From Omphiscola glabra (taxonomy: Eukaryota; Mollusca; Gastropoda; Lymnaeidae): a DNA stretch of 64,000 nt. Below are positions 1 to 10,562 of this stretch, in pieces (the first letter of the stretch is position 1; every line of letters begins with the position of its first letter). The notes below the pieces were generated by a model, which saw nothing but the letters and a program-made list of their open reading frames with translations, did no database searches and had not been told where the DNA came from. The stretch lies in contig OZ024809.1 in assembly GCA_964017045.1 (NCBI GenBank), positions 27,724,618-27,788,617 on the forward strand, given 5' to 3'. A program made the translations under genes and the position numbers.

Positions 1-832
1 TAAAGGGTTAACCCTTAGGCGAAGTGATCTCAAACTTGTCCCAGCCACCCCTTCCCTTCCCCGAAATCACCTTAACAAAGAGCGTTCAACTTTAAACTCA
101 TAATCCTGAGAAATCTCGAGTGGCAACATGCATTACCTGCCGACCCAGACACACTCAAACTACTTCTTTTTTGTAATCCTCCCAGAGGAAAAAGGGGGGG
201 GGGGCAGACATCACATATCGAGATACAATTAATCATGACGGGATTTTTTGAACAATCAAAATCTGATGAAAAATGAGAGTGGACTTTAAAAAGAAAAGAT
301 CCTTTATATTTAACTTCGCTTTTTGTTCTTGTGTTTGTGGCAAAATCTTCGGAAAGCTTTGTGACCCACTTCCCGTCATTGTATCGAGCTGAAAGTTGAC
401 CCAGAGACTCGTTGCCGATGACAACCCATTATTTCAAATTTACAGCCACCTACCCGACCCCAACCCCCAAAAATCAGTGTATCCTGTTTTTCAAGGGAAA
501 GCTAATTAACCCATTTTTCGTCATCTCATCGAGCTGTAACTTAACACATAGACTCGTCGTTGATGACCACACATTGTTTCACACTTTCAGCCCCGCCCTA
601 ACGCCCACCCCCTCCTCAAAAAAATAATCCGTTTTTCCAGATTTTCACGGGAAGTTGAGTGAAATATGATTTGTTTTAATCGTTGCATATTTTGGTATGG
701 ATTTTAATTGCGTATATGTTACCGTCTGCTTCGTGATTGTTGTTACGACCTGGATTGTTATGAATGTCTGGTGGGGGACCTTATTGAAATTGATCAGTAA
801 ATTCCGTTGCCCAGTCATCATTGACTTCAGTG
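1..832. other. non-repetitive flank, no gene seen
   Basis: AT-rich single-copy-looking sequence with a G run near 196-204 and C-rich stretches. Short open frames exist on both strands but none has domain-like content or convincing splice sites. I see nothing further that can be named. Confidence 0.5.
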
Positions 833-1032
833 CAGCGGTTCTCAACCTTGGATCGCGACCCCTTTTAGGGGGTCGAACGACCCTTTCCCAGGGGTCTCCT
901 AAGACCATCGGAAAACACATGTACTCTACTGTAATGAAGTAGCTATGAGAATAAGTTCGTGGTTGGGGGGGTCGCCACAGTATGAGGAACTGTATTAAAG
1001 GCTCGTGGCACCAGGAAGGTTGAGAACCACTG
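833..1032. mobile_element. SPIN-like hAT MITE (200 bp)
   Basis: The left end reads CAGCGGTTCTCAACC and the right end is its near inverse, GGTTGAGAACCACTG. Inside are the paired blocks GGTCGCGACC-like and GGGGTCGCC, with AGGAACTGTATTAAAGG near the right end. This matches the layout I know for non-autonomous SPIN (hAT superfamily) elements. The flanking 8 bp are CTTCAGTG and CTCTCGTG, 5 of 8 identical, so the hAT target duplication is only weakly preserved. It has no coding capacity and would have needed a transposase in trans. A closely similar copy is at 20502-20690. Confidence 0.85.
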
Positions 1033-1040
1033 CTCTCGTG

Positions 1041-1332
1041 CAAGGTTTCCCAAACTTTCTTTATCCTCCGTCCCCATACCAAGTATTTGTCAACGTCTCG
1101 CCACCCTTTAAGAAGTCAAATTACAAGTCATGATTGAACACAAAACTGACTTGGAATTTTTTCAAATCGCTTTAAAAGAATATGAGAACTTAAGGAAGAA
1201 CAAAATCAAAGACTAATCTTACTTAAAGCTAATTGCTCATTTTAAACATAGCTGTTCTTTTCTTATAATAGCTGTTCATTGCCGCCCTCCCCCCTCCGTT
1301 GAAATGCCGCCCCTCAGGTTGGGGAAACCCCG
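1041..1332. mobile_element. degenerate hAT-like element
   Basis: The ends are loosely inverted: CAAGGTTTCCCAAAC on the left, and GGTTGGGGAAACCCCG on the right. Flanking octamers CTCTCGTG and ATCTGGTA match at 5 of 8 positions, compatible with an old 8-bp duplication. No coding sequence is visible inside. It starts 8 bp after the SPIN-like element, so the same octamer would serve as a flank for both. The family assignment is inference from end shape only. Confidence 0.4.
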
Positions 1333-2010
1333 ATCTGGTACCTATTGAATGCAATGAACAATGAATATCCCCCTCCACCACCCACCCCATCCCTCAATCT
1401 TGTTACAGGTTTATAATATAATCCAAGCATGCTTTGATAAAGATGAAAAGAAGAGACAGACAGATGAGCGGAGGAGTGGATTGGAATAAAGAGTGACGAA
1501 TGAAAGGAGGGATGGTTAGGGAGGCGGGGAGGGGGCGTTGAGTGGTGGAGTGAGGATTGATTAAGGTATAGGTGTGGACGGGAGTGATGATAGATCGCTG
1601 AAAGGGGAGTGATGCACATATTAAGTAGTGTAAGAGCGAGAGAGAGGGGAGAGTGAGAGAGGGGGAGAGTGGTACTAACCTTTATAATGTATAGAGTTTA
1701 ATCTGTTATTTTAATATATGGCTCGTGTACACAGTACACAACAAAAGACGCTACCATGCATTAAATACTGTAATAAAGAAAATATACCCAAACTAGGGCC
1801 AATTACAAATTATAATTTATTAAGTTTATTTAATCCTACAAAATCAAAATAGAATAAAGCTGAGGCTATTGACTTACAGTACAGCATGAACTTGTACCGG
1901 TACAATGTTGAACTTGTACTGGTACAATGTTGAAGAAGGAACATACACACACACACAGTAAATATTAATTAAAATATTGTTTGGCTCGTTTCGAAATAGC
2001 TATTCTTTCT
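1333..2010. other. spacer with GA-rich tract and short duplication
   Basis: Contains a GA-rich tract around 1629-1672. At about 1887-1933 a 22-bp motif built on GAACTTGTACCGGTACAATG occurs twice in tandem. No gene is seen. Confidence 0.5.
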
Positions 2011-3330
2011 CAGCGCATCTTTCTATCAGCGCATCTTTCTATCAGCGCATCTTTCTATCAGCGCATCTCTCTATCAGCGCATCTCTCTATCAGCGCATCT
2101 TTCTATCAGCGCATCTCTCTATCAGCGCATCTCTCTATCAGCGCATCTTTCTATCAGCGCATCTCTCTATCAGCTCATCTCTCTATCAGCGCATCTTTCT
2201 ATCAGCGCATCTCTCTATCAGCGCATCTCTCTATCAGCGCATCTTTCTATCAGCGCATCTCTCTATCAGCTCATCTCTCTATCAGCGCATCTTTCTATCA
2301 GCGCATCTCTCTATCAGCTCATCTCTCTATCAGCTCATCTCTCTATCAGCTCATCTCTCTATCAGCTCATCTCTCTATCAGCTCATCTCTCTATCAGCGC
2401 ATCTCTCTATCAGCTCATCTCTCTATCAGCGCATCTTTCTATCAGCGCATCTCTCTATCAGCTCATCTCTCTATCAGCGCATCTTTCTATCAGCGCATCT
2501 CTCTATCAGCTCATCTCTCTATCAGCTCATCTCTCTATCAGCTCATCTCTCTATCAGCGCATCTCTCTATCAGCGCATCTTTCTATCAGCTCATCTCTCT
2601 ATCAGCGCATCTCTCTATCAGCTCATCTCTCTACCAGCGCATCTTTCTATCAGCGCATCTCTCTATCAGCTCATCTCTCTATCAGCGCATCTTTCTATCA
2701 GCGCATCTCTCTATCAGCTCATCTCTCTATCAGCTCATCTCTCTATCAGCTCATATCTCTATCAGCTCATCTCTCTATCAGCGCATCTTTCTATCAGCGC
2801 ATCTCTCTATCAGCGCATCTTTCTATCAGCTCATCTCTCTATCAGCGCATCTCTCTATCAGCGCATCTCTCTATCAGATCATCTCTCTATCAGCTCATCT
2901 CTCTATCAGCGCATCTCTCTATCAGCTCATCTCTCTATCAGCGCATCTCTCTATCAGCGCATCTCTCTATCAGCTCATCTCTCTATCAGCTCATCTCTCT
3001 ATCAGCTCATCTCTCTATCAGCTCATCTCTCTATCAGCGCAACTCTCTATCAGCTCATCTCTCTATCAGCTCATCTCTATATCAGCGCATCTCTCTATCA
3101 GCTCATCTCTCTATCAGCGCATCTCTCTATCAGCTCATCTCTCTATCAGCTCATCTCTCTATCAGCGCATCTCTCTATCAGCGCATCTCTCTATCAGCTC
3201 ATCTCTCTATCAGCTCATCTCTCTATCAGCTCATCTCTCTAAGAGCGCATCTCTCTATCAGCGCATCTCTATCAGCTCATCTCTCTATCAGCGCATCTAT
3301 CAGCTCATCTCTCTATCAGCTCATCTCTCT
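2011..3330. repeat. 16-bp minisatellite, about 82 copies
   Basis: The unit is CAGCGCATCTTTCTAT. Two sites vary independently between copies: GCGC or GCTC, and TCTTTC or TCTCTC. A few units have other point changes (ATCA, AAGAG) and the last few are shortened. Because 16 is not a multiple of 3, three units give a 48-nt translation cycle; two frames stay open for over 400 codons purely because the unit lacks stops. Not a gene. Confidence 0.97.
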
Positions 3331-3626
3331 CGTGTCGATAGGCGTATTTATGGTCTTTTTCATAGACTTTTCCATAATGGGATCGGCATTGTACAAGTGC
3401 CTCGACCCGTCTCGTATGTTCTAAAGATTTCTACTTCTACAGACTATGGACTGTATTTATTTGAAATGAAGGTCAAGGGAGACTATTTCTAATTAAGCCA
3501 CACCCCGTCGCGTTACCAAACGTGGGGTCACCCATAGTTCGTGGACGAGTTTCACAATGTAAACAAAGTATATCAAAGCCGGTAAAATTTGACCGTTTCA
3601 CAGCACGGCTTCGTCACCCCAACCAC

Positions 3627-3832
3627 AATCTAACATCCCACCTCATTATCTAACATCCCATCTCACTATCTAACATCCCACTTCTCTATCTAACATCCCA
3701 ACTCACTATCTAACACCCCACATCACTATCTAACACCCCATCTCACTATCTAACATCCCACATCACTATCTAACATCCCACCTCACTATCTAACATCCCA
3801 CTTCACTATCTAACATCCCACCTCATTCTGTA
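3627..3832. repeat. 20-bp minisatellite, about 10 copies
   Basis: The unit is TAACATCCCACCTCACTATC with scattered changes (CATCTC, CACTTC, CACCCC). It lies 296 bp after the end of the 16-bp array and just before two further arrays. Confidence 0.93.
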
Positions 3833-3887
3833 ACTCTTTATCCCGCCTCACCATCTTCACGCCTTATATCATCAATCATCACTATAA

Positions 3888-3949
3888 AGTCGTCTCACCA
3901 TAAAGTCGTCTCACCATAAAGTCGTCTCACCATAAAGTCATCTCACCAT
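3888..3949. repeat. 18-bp repeat, 3.5 copies
   Basis: The unit is TAAAGTCGTCTCACCA plus a short linker. It grades directly into the 53-bp array; both share a TCTCACCA/CTCACCA core, so one may have seeded the other. Confidence 0.85.
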
Positions 3950-5527
3950 CATCCTGCATCACTCTCATTCCACCTCCTCTGGTCATCAACCCACCTCACC
4001 ACCATCCTGCATCACTCTCATCCCACCTCCTCTGGTCATCAACCCACCTCACCACCATCCTGCATCACTCTCATCCCACCTCCTCTGGTCATCAACCCAC
4101 CTCACCACCATCCTGCATCACTCTCATCCCACCTCCTCTGGTCATCAACCCACCTCACCACCATCTTGCATCACTCTCATTCCACCTCATCTGGTCATCA
4201 ACCCACCTCACCACCATCCTGCATCACTCTCATCCCACCTCCTCTGGTCATCAACCCACCTCACCACCATCCATCACTCTCATTCCACCTCCTCTGGTCA
4301 TCAACCCACCTCACCACCATCCTACATCACTCTCATTCCACCTCATCTGGTCATCAACCCACCTCACCACCATCCTACATCACTCTCATTCCACCTCATC
4401 TGGTCATCAACCCACCTCACCACCATCCTGCATCACTCTCATTCCACCTCATCTGGTCATCAACCCACCTCACCACCATCCTGCATCCCTCTCATTCCAC
4501 CTCATCTGGTCATCAACCCACCTCACCACCATCCTACATCACTCTCATTCCACCTCATCTGGTCATCAACCCACCTCACCACCATCCTACATCACTCTCA
4601 TTCCACCTCATCTGGTCATCAACCCACCTCACCACCATCCTGCATCACTCTCATTCCACCTCATCTGGTCATCAACCCACCTCACCACCATCCTGCATCA
4701 CTCTCATTCCACCTCATCTGGTCATCAACCCACCTCACCACCATCCTACATCACTCTCATTCCACCTCATCTGGTCATCAACCCACCTCACCACCATCCT
4801 GCATCACTCTCATTCCACCTCATCTGGTCATCAACCCACCTCACCACCATCCTACATCACTCTCATTCCACCTCATCTGGTCATCAACCCACCTCACCAC
4901 CATCCTACATCACTCTCATTCCACCTCATCTGGTCATCAACCCACCTCACCACCATCCTGCATCACTCTCATTCCACCTCATCTGGTCATCAACCCACCT
5001 CACCACCATCCTACATCACTCTCATTCCACCTCATCTGGTCATCAACCCACCTCACCACCATCCTACATTACTCTCATTCCACCTCATCTGGTCATCAAC
5101 CCACCTCACCACCATCCTGCATCACTCTCATCCCACCTCATCTGGTCATCAACCCACCTCACCACCATCCTACATCACTCTCATTCCACCTCATCTGGTC
5201 ATCAACCCACCTCACCACCATCCTGCATCACTCTCATCCCACCTCATCTGGTCATCAACCCACCTCACCACCATCCTACATCACTCTCATTCCACCTCAT
5301 CTGGTCATCAACCCACCTCACCACCATCCATCACTCTCATTCCACCTCATCTGGTCATCAACCCACCTCACCACCATCCTGCATCACTCTCATTCCACCT
5401 CATCTGGTCATCAACCCACCTCACCACCATCCTACATCACTCTCATCCCACCTCATCTGGTCATCAACCCACCTCACCACCATCCTGCATCACTCTCATT
5501 CCACCTCCTCTGGTCATCAACGAACCT
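3950..5527. repeat. 53-bp minisatellite, about 30 copies
   Basis: Each unit contains CATCACTCTCATTCCACCTC, then CTGGTCATCAACCCACCTC and a CACCATCC joint. Variable sites include GCATC/ACATC, TTCC/TCCC and CCTC/CATC after CCAC. Two units near 4270 and 5329 lack four bases at the joint (CATCCATCAC). The strand is strongly pyrimidine-rich with almost no G. The 461-codon open frame here is a by-product of the repeat. Confidence 0.97.
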
Positions 5528-6489
5528 AACCATCAACCCTCGACATTTTGATCCCCATCTTTCTTCACAGCTTCATCTCGAGACTCCTGCGGCTCCCCAT
5601 CCACTTGCCACACAATATCGCCCCCTCCCCACTTGCCGCCCAGTATTGGCGCCCCCCTCCCTTCCCCCCACACAGCTCATCGCTTTTTAACATCTTTACG
5701 CCCTTTAGCATCCATCCATCATAATTAATTGCTCTGGGGTCGTCTGCTAATTAATGAGCGCCCCCGTCCACCGTTGTTTATTAACATAAAGGGAAATCAC
5801 AGAGAGATGACAAAATTATTATTTTTGCCTGAGAACGATCCCCCAACCGACAGGTCAGGCCGACCCCCCCCCCCCACACACACACCCACCCCCCTAAAAA
5901 AACAGGGAATACGATACTTTGATTAACAGGCTTTCCAAAACGGGGGTTCATACTACTGTAACAGGATCCACAAATTATTGTTTTTTCCCGCCGCGTCTCG
6001 TGTGACGTCATGGCGTAGTGCTTAACTCGGCGCATCCAGTCCACGAATAGATGTCTGATGACAGCTTGAATACAATGTTAATTTTTTTTTTATGTGGTTA
6101 AAAAAAATGACATTGGAGACGGATGCAGAGTTAGCTCGTCGAGGGTAGCCCTGTAGCACTGTAGTCGGGAAACATGATGGCTGAGGAATCCTATGCCAGT
6201 GGCGGCGTTTCGACGGGAATCCCATTTCACAACTATGATCATATGTCGTTGAAAACTGAGCGACCTCAGGGCAGAAGCGGTTTTTGTACTTTCCTGTACG
6301 ACTCTTATCCCAGAACAGCAGTTGAGCGTCGATTATCCAAACAACTGGGTTATAAGAAACCCCGGTTATCCGAACTGCCCCTGCCTTTTAAAATTATTAT
6401 TATCGCAAGCAATGCGTACATCAAGGAACAGCAGCGTACACACACACACACACAAACTGAAACAATTCTAAATTTTGTCTGGAAAAGTT
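5528..6489. other. spacer, no gene recognised
   Basis: Mixed sequence with C-rich stretches near 5620-5670, a C run at about 5865-5875, T and A runs near 6080-6110 and a short CA tract near 6440. Open frames under 110 codons have no recognisable domain. Confidence 0.5.
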
Positions 6490-6984
6490 AATGTACAGGC
6501 AGTGTTGAGAAAAAATCTAAATGGATAATATACAGGTAGTGACGAGGCTGATAATGTACAGGCAATGACGTGGCTGAATCTAGATAGAAAATGTACACGC
6601 AGTGACGAAGCTGATAATGTGCAGGCAGTCCCAAGGCTAACTCTAGAAAGTACAGGCAGTGCCAATGCTAAATCTAGAATGTACAGGCAGTGCCAAGGCT
6701 AAATCTAGAATGTACAGGGAGTGCCAAGGCTAAATCTAGAATGTACAAGCAGTGCCAAGGCTAAATCTAGAATGTACAGGGAGTGCCAAGGCTAAATCTA
6801 GAATGTACAGGCAGTGCCAAGGCTAAATCTAGAATGTACAGGCAGTGCCAAGGCTAAATCTAGAATGTACAGGCAGTGCCAAGGCTAAATCTAGAATGTA
6901 CAGGCAGTGCCAAGGCTAAATCTAGAATGTGCAGGCAGTGCCAAGGCTAAATCTATATAGATAATGTACAGGCAGTGCTGAGGC
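6490..6984. repeat. 31-bp minisatellite with diverged edges
   Basis: The unit core is GTACAGGCAGTGCCAAGG followed by CTAAATCTAGAAT. About ten nearly identical units occupy 6654-6950. The units to the left (6490-6650) and the last unit on the right carry many substitutions and length changes. This edge-diverged, centre-homogenised pattern is what unequal exchange is expected to produce. Confidence 0.95.
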
Positions 6985-7197
6985 TGGGATAATGTGATCT
7001 GCAAACATGTTTATTAATATATCGCAGAATACACGCCTGCAAAGACAAAATGACCTCGGATTTTAGTCTAAGCGTCGGTTCGGCTTTGATAAACGGCCTC
7101 TAAACAGAGGACAAAGGTGCAGCCCTCGTTGTGTTTGGTGCTGTTGTAGTGCATCAAACAGCTGATTCAGTTGAGCGCGGCACAACTTGCGGTAAGC
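6985..7197. other. spacer
   Basis: Single-copy-looking sequence between the 31-bp array and the LINE-A fragment. Nothing identifiable. Confidence 0.4.
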
Positions 7198-7659
7198 GTC
7201 TTCTTCTATACATTAAGGGCCCACGATCAATGTATTGATTATTCTGGCTCCTATGCATGCAGAGGTGATTTGAAATGTTTCTGTGCATGGTGTTGAAGAG
7301 GATATCGGACTGGTTTCAATGGCTACTCAGCGAGGGTATTATGAACTGGGGGTTGGAAGGCCTGAGGCAGTAGACGAAGGTATCATGAACTGGGGGTTGG
7401 AAGGCCTGAAGCAGTAGACGAAGGTATCATGAACTGGTGGTTGGAAGGCATGAGACAGTAGACGAAGGTATCATGAACTGGGGGTTGGAAGGCCTGAGAC
7501 AGTAGACGAAGGCATCATGAACTGGGGGTTGGAAGGCCTGAGGCAGTAGACGAAGGCATCATGAACTGGGGGTTGGAAGGCCTGAGGCAGTAGACGCAAA
7601 TGTGTCAAGTGTTGTCGCCTCAACTGTTCCATTTGGAAGCTTGTTCCAGTCCCTGATAA
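7198..7659 (-). mobile_element. LINE-A 3' fragment, copy 1, with internal expansion
   Basis: Read on the minus strand, 7618-7659 encodes IRDWNKLPNGTVEATTL, the type of segment found at the C-terminus of non-LTR retrotransposon reverse-transcriptase ORFs (a DWN.LP motif). It is followed by the 3' untranslated region and a short GAA-type tail at about 7198-7208. The same end, including the GGGCCC block and tail, recurs at 8814-9140. In this copy the 3' region holds six tandem 44-bp units. The clade (CR1/L2/jockey-like) is inferred from the C-terminal motif alone. Confidence 0.75.
7334..7597. repeat. 44-bp minisatellite inside LINE-A, 6 copies
   Basis: Units contain ATGAACTGGGGGTTGGAAGG, CCTGAGGCAGTAGACG and AAGGTATC. 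The last unit runs without a break into LINE-A sequence (GACGCAAATGTGTCAAGTG). The unexpanded LINE-A copy at 8960-9015 has a single diverged equivalent. The array therefore arose by tandem duplication of retrotransposon sequence. Confidence 0.9.
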
Positions 7660-8065
7660 TCTTGATATATCATTATTCCGCATATCCCCCCCCCCCAAAC
7701 CATCGTGTCAGTATAACCTCTAGGCATTAAGTAAACTTTCAAACTGTGTCTGACACTTTAGAGTCGTAGTGACACAGGGAATGGGAAGTGTTTTTTTGTG
7801 TGGATCCAACGAATATAGGTTTGTTGATACAATTTTAGAACCACTGTTTAAAGAATAAGCCAATATATTCACAATTTAATTGACACTGTGCACTGAAACT
7901 GTGTGCTGACACTGTGCGCTGACACTGTGCGCTAATAATGTGGACTGACAGAGTGTGACAACAGTGTGTGCTTGTCACGCGTCTAAAGCTCTACATACAG
8001 TTTATCATAGTTTGTGACAACACTTGTTTTTCATCCCACTTGGTCACCAGTGTATTATTCACAGT
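7660..8065. other. spacer with short 13-bp repeat
   Basis: At about 7878-7946 a 13-bp motif of the form CTGACACTGTGCG is repeated about five times with changes. The rest is AT-rich and unremarkable; no gene is seen. Confidence 0.6.
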
Positions 8066-8256
8066 CAGAGGCGTAGCTAAGGGGTGGGGGCAGGGGTAAC
8101 ATATGTCCATGGGCGCCAGACTAGGCAGAGGCGCCAAAATGTGCTTTGATATTATTTTGTTGATGAAAATAATGGGTTTGAGAGTTGAAAATAGAAAGGG
8201 GCCGCTTTAAAAATGAATCTTGTGCCCGCACGCCAAACACTCTAGCTACGTCTCTG
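8066..8256. mobile_element. hAT-type MITE with perfect 8-bp target duplication
   Basis: The left end is CAGAGGCGTAGCTA and the right end, read inverted, is CAGAGACGTAGCTA, one mismatch in 14. The element is flanked on both sides by TTCACAGT, a perfect 8-bp direct repeat, which fixes its limits and indicates hAT-type insertion. At 191 bp it has no transposase. The intact duplication suggests it is younger than the other DNA elements here. Known family behaviour: hAT elements duplicate 8 bp. Confidence 0.9.
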
Positions 8257-8720
8257 TTCACAGTAACTTTTCATTTTCCACACTATTGCAATTATTTACA
8301 GGAAACGAATGAAAAAAAAACCCACAGATACATTACAGTGTCTGGCGTTACATTACAGTGTCTGGCGTTACAAATGGATGTAACTGATTCGGAGGGGTAA
8401 AATGGAGTACCATTAGGCTATCAGTGGGGGACAAAATTAATTCCCACAGTTCTTAAGGGGTTCTCAATGTCTGCGCTACCGTGTCACGGATTCTCAGAGT
8501 GTTTTCCGCTCTGTCGGCGGTAATCAGATGCCGGCTGTAGAATTCAATAGTTTTTTTTGTCAGCGTGCTACCGACTCATGGTTGTAAACTTTAACTCCGG
8601 CACACTGCGGCACATCGCGGCACCAATAATCAATATCTTTTCTTGCCCAGTGAGAGTAAGGCGTTGTGTCAAGCATTATTTTTTTTTTATATACATGGTA
8701 CTGTTATATATATATGTATG
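8257..8720. other. spacer with small internal duplication
   Basis: Around 8328-8371 a motif containing ACATTACAGTGTCTGGCGTT is present twice in tandem. The rest is unremarkable; no gene is seen. Confidence 0.5.
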
Positions 8721-8813
8721 TAACAACATCATTATTTGGCGTGATGCTGTTACGTTTTACTCGCGAGCTGGATATACTAATTTGTATCTATATTCCAATC
8801 AGTTAATCACTTT

Positions 8814-9140
8814 CCTTCTTCTTCTTCTTCTATATATTAAGGGCCCACGATCAATTTATTGATCATCATGGCTCCTATGAATGGAGATGGGATTTGCAAT
8901 GTCTCTGTGCCTGGTGTTGATGAGGATATTTCACTGGTTACAAGAGTAACTGCGTGAGGGTATCATGCGCTAGGGGATTGGAAGGCCTAATGCAATAGAC
9001 GCAAATGAGTCAAGTGTTGTCGCCTCAACTGTTCCTTTTGGAAGCTTGTTCCAGTCCCTGATTGTCTTTGGTAGGAATGAGCAGTTCCTATACTGGCTTC
9101 TCGCTGGTATGAGCCGGAACTGCCTGTCATGGCCTCGTCA
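8814..9140 (-). mobile_element. LINE-A 3' fragment, copy 2
   Basis: On the minus strand this encodes the end of a reverse-transcriptase ORF: RHDRQFRLIPARSQYRN, then LPKTIRDWNKLPKGTVEATT, then a stop in the 3' region. It ends in a GAA microsatellite tail, seen as TTCTTCTTC on the plus strand at about 8817-8832. Terminal microsatellite tails are typical of several non-LTR clades. It is strongly 5'-truncated. It sits inside element X, so it inserted after X did. Confidence 0.8.
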
Positions 9141-9264
9141 TCATTATCTCTTTAATAGCACGAGACAGAAGTTTACTCATCACTGTAATATTTATGTATC
9201 ACTTGACACAATAGTAATAAAGTCTCCGATATAGGAGGAAACTTATACTTTGTCTTAACCTCGC

Positions 9265-9426
9265 ACACAAGCCACTACCACAAGCCACTACCACAAGCCA
9301 CTATCACAAGCCACTACCACAAGCCACTACCACAAGCCACTACCACAAGCCACTACCACAAGCCACTACCACAAGCCACTACCACAAGCCACTACCACAA
9401 GCCACTACCACAAGCCACTACCACAA
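9265..9426. repeat. 13-bp minisatellite, about 12 copies
   Basis: The unit is CACAAGCCACTAC. Copies are almost identical, with one ACTATC variant. It lies within element X copy 1 and has no counterpart in copy 2. Confidence 0.95.
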
Positions 9427-9732
9427 TATTACTCAATTACACAAGATGGCACGGAATGAAATTCTGGAAGAGCAAAACACAAATCTCCATGCTGTTGAAC
9501 ACCTAACCGTTCTCTCTCTTCTGCCCTTGACATTCATCTTCACTTCCGGTACATACTTTACTAAAACAATATGTTATCCGAGATAAAATAATTGAGTTCA
9601 CGTTTGACCTGTTACGATATATAGAACCCTTGTTAACCTTTACAAACATTCGCCCGAGCCAGTCACACACAAAGACTATCTATGACTTTCTACTCAGTCA
9701 CTGCTGGACATAGAACCTGGACGGTGGGTTCA

Positions 9733-10562
9733 GAGTCATGGAGTCAGACATAAAGGTCGAGTCATGGAGTCGGACATACAAGGTTGGCGTCATCGAGTCA
9801 GACATAAAGGTTGAATCATCGAGTCAGACATAAAGGTCGGAATCATGAAGTCAGACATAAAGTTCGAGTCATGTAGTCGGACATACAGGTCAAGTCTTGA
9901 AGTCAGGCATAAAGGTCGGAACCATGGAGTCAGAAATAAAGGTCGAGTCATGGACTCAAACATAAAGGTCTATTCATGGAGTCAGACATAAAGTTCGAGT
10001 CATGGAGTCGGACATAAAGGTCGGAATTATGGAGTCAGACATAAAGGTCGAGTCATGGACTCAAACATAAAGGTCTATTCATGGAGTCAGACATAAAGTT
10101 CGAGTCATGGAGTCAGACATAAAGGTCGGAATTATGGAGTCAGACATAAAGGTCGGAATTATGGAGTCAGACATAAAGGTCGAGTCATGGAGTCGGACAT
10201 AAAGGTCGGAATCATGGAGTCAGGCATAAAAGTCTATTCATGGAGTCAGACATAAAGGTCGGAGTCATGGAGTCAGACATAAAGGTCGGAGTCATGGAGT
10301 CAGACATAAAGGTTGGAGTCATGGAGTCAAACATAAGGTCTATTCATGGAGTCAGACATAAAGGTCGGAGTCATGGAGTCAGACATAAAGGTCGGAGTCA
10401 TGGAGTCAGACATAAAGATCGGAGTCATGGAGTCAGACATAAAGGTCGGAGTCATGGAGTCAGACATAAAGGTCGGAGTCATGGAGTCAGACTTAAAGGT
10501 CGGAGTCATGGAGTCAGACAAAAAGTTCGGAGTCATGGAGTCAGACATACAAGGTCGGAGTC
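9733..10562. repeat. 27-bp minisatellite, about 31 copies, graded divergence
   Basis: The unit contains GGAGTCAGACATAAAGGTCG followed by GAGTCAT. Units left of about 10240 are variable in sequence and length; those to the right are nearly identical, pointing to recent amplification at the right end. Because 27 is nine codons, a frame reading MESDIKVGV repeats; I regard that as an artefact. Confidence 0.96.

Larger units (their letters stand above)
8721..9612. mobile_element. 'element X' copy 1, interrupted
   Basis: Three blocks match 42338-44850 in the same order and orientation. Block 1, near 8727-8770, contains CATCATTATTTGG and TTTTACT. Block 2, near 9178-9235, contains TAATATTTAT, ACTTGAC and AGTCTCC. 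Block 3, near 9530-9606, contains TGTACAT/GGTACAT and TTTGACCTGTTAC. Here the copy is broken by LINE-A (8814-9140) and a 13-bp array (9265-9426). I do not recognise the family and see no coding region; it is probably an old transposon or a segmental repeat. Confidence 0.6.

Noticed and set aside
2011..3330. CRISPR-like regular repeats
   Set aside because: Units are directly adjacent with no unique spacers, and the context is eukaryotic.
1977..3492. Two overlapping open frames of 421 and 503 codons
   Set aside because: They translate the 16-bp array, whose unit has no stop in the used phases; repetitive Ser/Leu/Ile-rich protein with no unique domain.
4166..5551. 461-codon open frame rich in His, Pro and Ser
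   Set aside because: Entirely the 53-bp minisatellite; no start context, domain or splice signal.
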